Part shown: positions 49,001-61,000 of the stretch, one piece after another | How positions within the stretch are numbered: position 1 is the first letter of the stretch | Layout of the letters: every line of letters starts with the position of its first letter | Assembly: GCA_029582155.1 (NCBI GenBank) | Contig: CM055895.1 | Coordinates: forward strand, 7,064,544 to 7,128,543 | Source: Panopea generosa | Taxonomy: Eukaryota > Mollusca > Bivalvia > Adapedonta > Hiatellidae | DNA: 64,000 nucleotides | Direction: 5' to 3' | Translations under genes and position numbers: made by a program | The notes under the pieces: model-generated | Database searches by the model: none | What the model was told of the DNA's origin: nothing | What the model saw: only the letters and a program-made list of their open reading frames with translations

Positions 49001-52000
49001 GGAACTATGAAGAGTTTAAAGGCCTGGATTACAATGTAGTGGAAAACTAAAGAAGATTTACCTGACCGAGGATAAACAAGCCAGAGGGAAACTATATCAG
49101 ACCTGCGATAAATAATATTGAAGGCAACTATGAATTTTATAAGGACCGGTGAAACAATATGGAGGATAACTATTGAAGATATATCCAGCATTGGAAGAAC
49201 AAGGTAGAGGCAAAATATGGTAGATATATCAGGTCTGAGATAAACAAGATGTAGGATAAATGCTGGAAGGTATATCAGGTCACTGACAAATGTAGAGGGA
49301 AACTTTGAAATATAAATCAGATCTGGGATAAATAAGGTAAAGAGGGAACTATGGGTAATACTTCAGATAAATGAAATTAAAATGGAGAAAAAATGTGGAA
49401 GATACAGTCTAATCTTTATTAAGCAGCCACCCAAGGGAAATATCCAAACTGACTGCTTAACACAGGTGACTGCTTAATAGAGGGTGTATATTCTTACTAA
49501 AAAAGCTGAAGTCATGATGTTTATTGTGACAGACAAAAAGTGATCACACATGCATGGTACATATTGTCATATGAATTTTTCATTTAGCAGACGCCGTACA
49601 ATCTAGTAAGAATTTGTAGCTCTTATTCTTCAATTAACTCATAGTTACATTTGGACACATTCTCATTCTGTTTTATCGACACATTTTTCTAGAATCAAGA
49701 AGTTTAACCACTCTTATACACAGTCAACAATTTTCTTACATATTTTCACTGTAAGTCAAGTGGTGTGTTTTCGTAACAGAAACAGAAGTGTTAATTGATA
49801 ATGGGACTATACAATATGATTGGGATAGCGGCCAGCCAAAAGGTGGGACCACTAAGTGGTTAACGGTCGGTGTCCACAACTGACCACTTACAACTGATCA
49901 CTCAACAGCACTGTTACGGGTGAAATACACTGACAGCTGGCCAGGTTAAAGAGCTGACCATTTAATACATGTACTTTATACAGGCGATTTACGTGGGGGG
50001 ATTTTGAAGTTGTCGCTTAACACAGATACACAAATAATTTACATGGAATAATGGACAAACTGACATGTACATAATATGGTGGTGACAAATAATTTACATG
50101 GAATAATTGACAAACTGACATGTACATAATTATGGTGGTGGCAAATAATTCACATGAAATAATGGACAAACTGACATGTACATAATTATGGTGGTGACAA
50201 ATAATTTACATGGAATAATGGACAAACTGACATGTACATAATATGGTGGTGACAAATAATTAACATGGAATAATGGACAAACTGACATGTACATAATATT
50301 GTGGTGACAAATAATTTACATGGAATAATGGACAAACTGACATGTACATAATATGGTGGTGACAAATAATTTACATGGAATAATTGACAAACTGACATGT
50401 ACATAATTATGGTGGTGGCAAATAATTCACATGAAATAATGGACAAACTGACATGTACATAATTATGGTGGTGACAAATAATTTACATGGAATAATGGAC
50501 AAACTGACATGTACATAATATGGTGGTGACAAATAATTAACATGGAATAATGGACAAACTGACATGTACATAATATTGTGGTGACAAATAATTTACATGA
50601 AATAATGGACAAACTGACATGCACATAATTATGGTGGTGACAAATAATTTACATGGAATAATGGACAAACTGACATGTACATATGGTGGTGACAAATAAT
50701 TTACAAGGAATAATGGACAAACTGACATGTACATATGGTGGTGACAAATAATTTACATGGAATAATGGACAAACTGACATGTACATATGGTGGTGACAAA
50801 TAATTTACAAGGAATAATGGACAAACTGACATGTACATATGGTGGTGACAAATAATTCACATGGAATAATGGACAAACTGACATGTACATATGGTGGTGA
50901 CAAATAATTCACATGGAATAATGGACAAACTGACATGGACATATGGTGGTGACAAATAATTAACATGGAATAATGGACAAATTGACATGTACATAATGGT
51001 GGTGACAAATAATTGACATGGAATAATGGACAAACTGACATGTACATATGGTGGTGACAAATAAGTCACATGGAATAATGGACAAACTGACATGTACATA
51101 TGGTGGTGACAAATAATTCACATGGAATAATGGACAAACTGACATGTACATATGGTGGTGACAAATAGTTCACATGGAATAATGGACAAACTGACATGGC
51201 CATATGGTGGTGACAAATAATTGACATGGAATAATGGACAAATTGACATGTACATAATGGTGGTGACAAATAATTGACATGGAATAATGGACAAACTGAC
51301 ATGTACATATGGTGGTGACAAATAAGTCACATGGAATAATGGACAAACTGACATGTACATATGGTGGTGACAAATAATTTACATGGAATAATGGACAAAC
51401 TGACATGTACATAATATGGTGGTGAACAAATAATTGACATGGAATAATGGACAAACTGACATGTACATATGGTGGTGACAAATAATTTACATGGAATAAT
51501 GGACAAACTGACATTTACATATGGTAGTGACAAATAATTTACATGGAATAATGGACAAACTGACATGTACATAATATGGTGGTGACAAATAATTTACATG
51601 AAATAATGGACAAACTGACATGCACATTATTATGGTGGTGGCAAATAATTCACATGGAATAATGGACAAACTGACATGTACATCTGGTGGTGACAAATAA
51701 TTTACATGAAATAATGGACAAACTGACATGCACATAATTATGGTGGTGACAAATAATTCACATGGAATAATGGACAAACTGACATGTGCATATGGTGGTG
51801 ACAAATAATTCACATGGAATAATGGACAAACTGACATGTACATATGGTGGTGACAAATAATTCACATGGAATAATGGACAAACTGACATGTACATAATAT
51901 GGTGGTGACAAATAATTTACATGGAATAATGGACAAACTGACATGTACATAATATGGTGGTGACAAATAATTTACATGAAATAACGGACAAACTGACATG

Positions 52001-55000
52001 CACATAATTATGGTGGTGACAAATAATTTACATGGAATAATGAACAAACTGACATGTACATATGGTGGTGACAAATAATTCACATGGAATAATGGACAAA
52101 CTGACATGTACATATGGTGGTGACAAATAATTTACATTGAATAATGGACAAACTGACATGTACATATGGTGGTGACAAATAATTTACAAGGAATAATGGA
52201 CAAACTGACATGTACATATGGTGGTGACAAATAATTTACATGGAATAATGGACAAACTGACATGTACATATGGTGGTGACAAATAATTTACAAGGAATAA
52301 TGGACAAACTGGCATGTACATATGGTGGTGACAAATAGTTTACATGGAATAATGGACAAACTGACATGTACATATGGTGGTGACAAATAATTTACAAGGA
52401 ATAATGGACAAACTGGCATGTACATATTATGGTGGTGACAAATAATTTACATGGAATAATGGACAAACTGACATGTACATATGGTGGTGACAAATAATAC
52501 ACATGGAATAATGGACATGCGTACAACAATTAAATACCTGCTCATGTTCTTCAAGCCCATGCTTCTGTTTGTTTCGCTTACTGCGTTTCAGGAGGTATAT
52601 GACTGAAAAGCACAGACAATTCAAAAATGTAAAAAAAGATTTACAGGAATTTATTAAACAGAATGGCCAGTCTCTTTGACATTCTAACCAGAAACAAAAT
52701 GAATTAATTTAATTTACAGGAACATAATTATATGGTGAATGTTTGGCAGGGTTTTCCTGTGTCTCTGATGCATTCTCCATTGTGTCCTTAGACTCGCTTC
52801 CATAAAAAAGCAATTTTGTTCATTATGTCTCCTTTCTGCTAATTCAGCTCAGCATATCAGCTAAATACTGTTCATGTAGTAAAACAAAGCACCTATGGAT
52901 TGTGCCCACCAGTGCTCCAGATAAGCTGCGTATTTGCGTTTTTCACTCAAATAAATTCATGGAAAATGTAAATAATTTTCCTTTCACACACAACATTGTT
53001 AATACAATGCGCATCCAAACAGCTGTTTCACATTTGCTGTATTTCAGGATTATTAAACAGGAAACAGCCAGATAAACTGGTTTCCAGTTATTACAGTGTG
53101 TACCTATAACATATTAGCAGAGTGAAATTAGAGACAAGTACCAGTTTATTCAATCTCAATCTTCTCATACAGGAGTTTGCATATTATTCGTACGTAGTAA
53201 TGAAAGCATCTAGATGATCAAAATGATAAAAATCTCAGTTTGCAAAGAAAAAACATGTTCTTACCAAAATCAAAGTACAATTTTGAGTTATTTTTTGCCC
53301 CCAACACCAATTTCTTCAATAAATAGTTTTAAAACAATATTATTTAACATTGTCAACATTGAATTAGACCAAAAAATTCTGAGTTGCAGGCAGAACAATT
53401 TGTGCAAGAAGAAACTAGTTTGTACAGTCACATTTGATACAATACTGATAATGCAAATCAAAAGTTGCAGGCAGGAACAATTTTACAATATTGTGCATTT
53501 AATATAGAATAGTTAATTCAAGGTAAGGCATTTGAAGTACTTTAATTTAGACAATTCTCCACGTTTCACTCAATTATTGCAAACTTTCTGAGCAAAAATC
53601 ACCTAACTAAATCTTTGATTGTAAGATGTCACTCAATTATTTAATTGTTTAACTTATTTAGTCAATTCTTATCTGGGGCACCTGTTTCAATCAATGTGAT
53701 TCAGCCATTCTGTATTCTGTATTTATGAAAACTTTCATATATATTTGAAGCGTTTAAATTTTAGAGCAACATAATTATTATTATAATGGCTGGCCTGACT
53801 TTGAGAGGCCAGACCCGTCAGTCTGGCAAGTAAAAGAAAATAACTATTTTGACATTTTTGTCAATGGTGAAATGTGAAATGAAGAACAACTAAATTAAGA
53901 AATAATCCCTTTACAAATCAGTGTTCAAATTTCCAAAGGTCAACTTCACTTAGACACCAATAATCAAAGGACCATACTGACTCCCTCAAGTGTCAAAAAA
54001 TAGACATTTTTAATTTTTGACTAACTTACATGAAATAAATGTATCATCTAAATTTAGGACTTCCACAATTGGTGTTAGAACCCTTAAAATATTATTTTAT
54101 GAGTTCTTGGAATTTCTAGGGAAAACCCTGGTTTGGTTGTTTATAAAAACTTCACTACAGTTAGTTTTTTGGGGGGAACATATCCCATGGCACTAGAATG
54201 CGAAATTTTAGCAGGGGTGTGTGTATTTTTGTGGGTGTACGTGTCAGCAGAAAACAAAAGAAAACACAACAATATTTGTCAATGAATTTATTTTACAGAG
54301 CAATGCACATACAATGGTCAGAAATTACCTCCAGCTCATTTATTTCAAATGGTCAAGAATGAGACCTTCTGAATGGCAATTTTACAGCAAAATTTGGGGG
54401 GAAATATACTTTTTGCCATTGGGAATTTATCTGAAGTTCAGTTATAAGTTTGGACATAAAAAACCTGCACTACAAAATCATTTTTAATTTTAAATTTTTT
54501 ATATATTGATACAAACATCAGTACTAAAAGACTATGCATTGGTACAAATAAAAAATGTGAAAATGCAGTACCACTAAAAAGTTATTTTAACCTCATCTTT
54601 CACCAAGTTGGGATATAATTTATGTATTAATTGACTACTTACTGTATCTTTCATTGGTTAGTTTTAGATGCTTCGAAGGCCAATAATATGGACTCTGAAA
54701 GAGAAAAAATGTTTAGTAAGCATCAACCAATACCAATTATTATAGAACAGTAAGTTACATGACCAAACAGTCGTACTATAAAACAAGAAATGTCACTGGT
54801 GAGTGCGCTTCATATGGTCAGTGAAAATAAAGATATATTTTATAACAAGTAGCGATTTATTAATATCACGAGTTATGGACAGACGTTTCAATTCCATTTT
54901 TTTTTTTTATTTTTTTTTTTTACATTAAATTGTGACCTTGACCTTTGTGTAACCTTGACCTTCACATATGATGTAAAGATCTGGGTATTTCTACAGGTAA

Positions 55001-58000
55001 ATGCAGGTGACACATCATGTCATGCTGATCACTTGTGTCAAGCTATTTTAAAATCCCTCCATGTAAAACAGTTACAGACCAGACATGAAATATCAAACAA
55101 ACTGAAAGTGTGACCTTGACCTTTGAGGTAAGGTTCTGTCTTAACTTGAATTTTCATCATGTCATGTTGATCAATTGATGAATTGAACCCAGTTGTTTAG
55201 AAATCCCTCCATGTATGATACCGACCAGACATGAAAAATCGCACAAATTGAAAATGTGACCTTGACTTTTGAGGGAAAGTTCTGGGTCTTACACGCGACA
55301 CTTCATCATGTCAAGACTGTGTTTTTGAAATTTATCCATGAAAGTGTCATCAAACAAAATTAAATTGTGACTTTGACCTTTGAAGTGGGAGTTTGAGTAT
55401 TATGCACGTCAAGTGGTCATGTTATGTTGATCATTTGTAGCATGTATTTATAAAATCCATCTATGCATGACAAAGTTACAAGTTGGACACGAAATCTCAG
55501 ACTCAAAGTGTTGTCAAACAAACTCAAATTGTGACCTTGACTTTTAAGGTATGGATGTGGGTGTCACGCTCAGCACATCATCATATCATGCTGATGAATT
55601 GAGCCAGGTGTTTTTGAAAATTATTCATAGGTGACAAATTTACAGACCAGACACGAAATCTCAAAAAGACTGAAAGTGTCGTCAAAGTTTAATTGTGACC
55701 TTGGCTTTAGAAAAGGGAGTCTAGGTGTTACGCATGACACATTGTCATGTTATGTTGATCATTTGTAGCAAGTATTTATAAAATCCATCTATGCATGACA
55801 AAGTTTCAGGCCGGACACAAAATCTCGAGCAAAAATATATTTTAAGGTAACATTATTCTTTATAAATCAACATTCTGTTAAATTTTGAAAGAAGATATCA
55901 TAATGATTCTAAGAACAAGTTTGTTGGTCACACCAGTAGTGTTTTGTTGATTATTTCATACCTGTTTGTGGGACAAGTGAATATGGTAACAGGTAACAAA
56001 TACCATTCCCAGAAAATTGTGTTTAAAACTGCTGGAGTAATTTTGATTACAAAATATATATACTGCAGCTAAAATAACGAAAAAGGTATGATAAATTTTC
56101 CTTCATACTTCAATATCTTTAATTAAAAATTATTTTACATCATTGAAACATGTTTAAACATCTAAAGTTATATACAACTTACAGTTTATTTACAAGAAAT
56201 TTGATAGCTGTGAATTATAAATGATCAATTTGCCAAATAATTAATCCTTTGTGTTCTATTTCATAAACCTTTAATCTGGAGATGCATGTTTCCTATCCTT
56301 CTATACAAGTCCTTGATGACTAGTCATATTTAAAAGTTACAATTTTTTGTTTTAATGTTTGATTCTATATAGAAGCAAATTATATATTTCATATAGTATT
56401 TGTGTATTTCTAAATGAATACCAATTTTATAAAAGTAAACAGAAATAGATATTCTTAAAAATTCTTTTTTCCCCTATCCCCTAAACATCTCGCATAATTT
56501 GGACCACAGTAACAGAATTTTTTACAGCGTCGACTTTTAGACCAATGTCACATCTGGGTATTTCCAATGAACGAAACACTTAAGTCTATGTTTTAATTCA
56601 ACCATTTTAAGTGGGTCTTTTATTTTAACTTTATTGAAATAAGATGCTGAGAAAACCAGGGTATCTGACTATCCATTAATGTGCATTTCAAATATATGTT
56701 TCTATTCTATATAAATATATTATTGCCATAAAAATATAGAGTTAGGAGTGTTTTTAATGGACAACTTGTCTTATTTCAAATATGATACAATTGAGAAGTT
56801 TGCATTTTTAATGTTTGATTATGTCATTTTCATTATCCGAATAAATATAAATTTTATAAAAGGGAACATTAATAGTTAAGTCTTAAACATCCCTAATAAA
56901 CGGGACTACAGTAACCAATGCACCAATTTTTTAGGATCCGAATTTGGAAGGCACCAACTGTTGGACCGGGTTTCTCAAATTTGTCACATCCTGTTTGCAA
57001 CATTCTGGTGTTTTTTCATATTTTTTCTTCAATTTATGTACAAAATAACCCGTTTTAAGTAGAGATTTTATTCTAGCTTTGTTGAAATAAGATACTGAGA
57101 AATCCCTTTACGGTTTCATTGTTTTGCTTACTTGCATAAAGCCTTTACTATACACTGCGATCTATTTCTAGTTATCTTGATCTAAGAAATGGTCGTGGGA
57201 CACTTTATTAACTGGACACTGCATTTCTATATTGAGGCATAGTAACCTTCAAATGGCTCATTCTGATTGGCTTACCTGTTCACACCTCCAGTTCACACTT
57301 GGGAGTGATTGACAAGTCTGTGAAATATGTCAATTGATCACGGGGTCACTTGTTTACTTACTGATGGGCTTGTGTAATGGGTTTATTGAACGGTAATTGC
57401 ACATGCTGTAAGACATGTCGGGCCAGTTAAGGGATGTCGCTAATCAACCAAATCATTTGAAGGGATGTCGCATGCAACAAGCGTTATGACTCTGGGGGAA
57501 ACCCTGATGTAGATAGAGGATGGTGAATCAGCGTGCTAGTAACTATTGCTATTTAACAGACTAACACAATGCGGTTACTTGCCTGGAATCTGTATAGCGT
57601 AGATTTGTCATCCTTCACCATGAAAGACTTCAGGTCAACTGGGTATATGTAACCATACATACACAGGATGGTGGCCACATGTACAGCCTCGATATAGTCT
57701 CTATCATCACATACCCTCTCTCCCAACCAGGATACATACTCGCTGCCTGTAACAGACACATGCGTCACATGAACACAAATCAACTCCTTTTCTAACTGGA
57801 GTTTAAATTTTTTTTTTAACATATAACAGGTTATATATGGTATCCAGTTTTATTGGTGGAGGTAGACCTCTTATCCATATTCTAGTGCAATATATTGCAT
57901 GTTTCTAGGGAGCCTTTTAAAGATTTCTTAATTTGTGTCTCTTGAGACAGCCAATGTTATGGACAGCAAATCGGATATCCAATTAATTTAAAAGCTGTCC

Positions 58001-61000
58001 GTCCATGCCTTACTTAAGGAAGTTTGAAGCATAATCATCAAAAATATGTACACATATACTATGAAGTATCAACTTTCAATTTAACCTTTTTTTTTAATAT
58101 AGTCCCGCAAAATCTTGTTAACAGCACTCTCTAGCGGTATATGTTTTTCGGTTGATTTTCAGGTGTTTTTTTATTAAATGGTCAATATTAATTGAAAATT
58201 GTTTTAATAACATTATTAAATTACTTATTTTATTTCCTGTGACAAAAGGTATAAGTTTAACACAGATTAAATGCAATTTATGTTCTTTACGTTTAATTGT
58301 TATGTCGGGAATGATTAAAATGTGGGTTTAATACAACAGATTTTGAACATTCACACTTTATTTCGTAAAAATGCTCTGAGTACAAGTTTTTTTTATATAT
58401 ATATATTAAACTTTATTTATTTCACTACAATATGACTGAATAAAAAGAGGGGTTGTTCATGCTAGTTTGTTTTATAAATTCAAATTAAAAATGAAACACT
58501 TCAAAACATATTGATTATTTTACAAGGAAAAAACTGTGAAAAATACATACCACCAGGGGTGCTGTTAACAAGGAATTATGGAACTATATTAGAAATAACA
58601 ATGCTTAAACGATAGCTCTGAATTTATAGATCAGTTGTACAGATTTTTATAAAATTACGTCAGACGCCATAAAATCTTGATAGGAGCGCCACGATCGGCC
58701 TTTATTTGCACCGAAACATTTTAGAATTGTAACACGCAATTAAGCAGAATAAAACATTGAGTTCTTTATCAATTTTTTGAAAATTTATTTTATTTGATAA
58801 TATAACATCTTTCTTCCTTTCCTAGAAAGTTTCATCAAAATATATTGCGATTATCACTTCTTTTTATTGATTTGAAACATACAACCCCTGTGCATCAATG
58901 CCAGGGAGGCTATACAAGATACTGATTTTGGAATTTAGGCAACGGAGGTTTACCTTTCAAATCAACAAAAATAAGTGATAATTGCAATAGATTTAATGAA
59001 AATGTCACATTATTCTGACACGTGGCTGCACTATCCTCTTAATATTGATCGCCAAGCAAGGAAGCTTCCAGTACCATTTTCAAGTCTTTGGTATGACAGG
59101 TCCAGGATCGAACCTACGACCTTCCACATGTGAGGCAGACACTACCCCTAAACCACCACTGGGGTATACAATAGTTAAAAAATCACCCTGTGCTACCTAA
59201 GGTGTCTTTAAGCAAATGTTTGATTTCAAGGAAAGTACATGTACCATTAACTAAGTGATTTATAAACCAGACACCAGACAGGCACATTTTCTTTAGTATA
59301 GAAAGACAACATGCTCATTTTTAAATTTTGGATGCAAGAATATGACAGTTTTCCATTTGCTATAGTTGCATAAGTCAATATACAAAACCTCTTGCCACCA
59401 GTTTCTGTCAGTGAAATGATATCAACATTAAAGAACATGAATGGAAACATTGTTCTTGCAAACCGGACATAGGTTTCTACACATTTTTTTTATCGGAGAT
59501 ATAATTTTTTTTACACTTCACACTTGACTTAATGAAATCATGATAGTCTGGTGAAATTTTCATATATGTGGCTAGAAATCAATGCATAAAGTATGGCATG
59601 TTCATGGACAGCAACCAGGCTAAATGAGTTTGCCACTATAACCTACATTCGAAACAATTGGTTGGCAAAAATATTTGACCTTTTGACTGAGTTATAAGGT
59701 CAAAGGTGACCACAAGCATAGACAAGATTACACCAAAAATATGCATATTAATGATATCTGTTGATTGTTTTGACCATTATTATTGGTTTATTTTAAATTA
59801 CAAATTGCATGCATATAAAATAATAACATGCATTATTCAGCGATGTCATTGGGTCAAAGGTAAACAACTGAAATATTGAAGAATTTGCTCAAAATACAAC
59901 ATAATATTAATTGTTTTAACCTTATACAAGGCAACTAATACGGGTTTTGAAATCTTTTTATAATCAGGTTGGTAGCAATATGATTTGTCGTATAAAACTA
60001 CATGATGTTTAGATCTAATGAGACCTCTCATATGGTCAAGTATAGTCTTAAGTCACTTTCTGTTGCAACAGACTTCCATGAACATTCCGTACCTCATGCG
60101 ATGATTTTACGACTTTCTGATATTTTTCCATATTTGCAATTTCTTATTTCTATGCTTTATGATCAAAATAACCTGTACTAAGCAACAACCTATCTTAAAG
60201 GGTCACTTTTGCTTCTTCCCTCGACTGGCTGCTAAAGACAGGTTTGACTGCATTCATAGAAACAAAAGTAATTAAAGACTACTACTGGTACAAACAAAAA
60301 AGGTGAGAGGGCACTACTACCACTAAAATCTGTACAACCCTGGGCTACATTCAAGAATACTATTCTCCTACACTTGCAATTCTATTAAAACAAGACGCCC
60401 TCAAGAGGTCCATTTGATGAACCTCAGTTGCTCATCTTGGGTGTGTTTTACAAATGTTTGTAAGTTTAGAAAGTTCTTATTATAAAATTTGAAGTTATGA
60501 AAAAAAGTCGAGAAATTCCCATGGGCCTTAATGGTTACCTGATTATCAAAAAAATATTCACGTAAGTCTATTCAATCATAAGAAATAATGTGTTTTTTTT
60601 GTTTTTTTGTCAATTTCTCGTATACAGAGATTTAGTAATGTAGGCCAAAACCGGGAGACCCAAGGACATGAAATTCACAAATCTTATAAAGGACACATAG
60701 TCATCAATTATCATGCTCACAATTAGTTTTTGAGTGCTTTCTATAATACACTACGGTCCCGTTATAACGCGGTCCAAAATAACGCGAATTCCGTTATAAC
60801 GCGGTTTTTGCTTGGCTCCCATTTTTTCAGGGGGGTGGGGGGAGTCATAATATTAAACTTGAAAATGTGCGCGAATGATCAAATGACAACCAAACAATAG
60901 ATCATCGCCATGTTTTGATTTGATAATCGCTCATCTTCTACTCACCAATTAGCATTGATTATAACAAACTATTATAACCATTACCTCATGGTGGTTTAAA

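Noticed and set aside
50186..52113. Many overlapping minus-strand frames of 60-118 codons
   Set aside because: The 52-bp unit has no stop in any of the three minus frames, and each unit shifts the frame by one. The frames are therefore all the same peptide text read in rotation.
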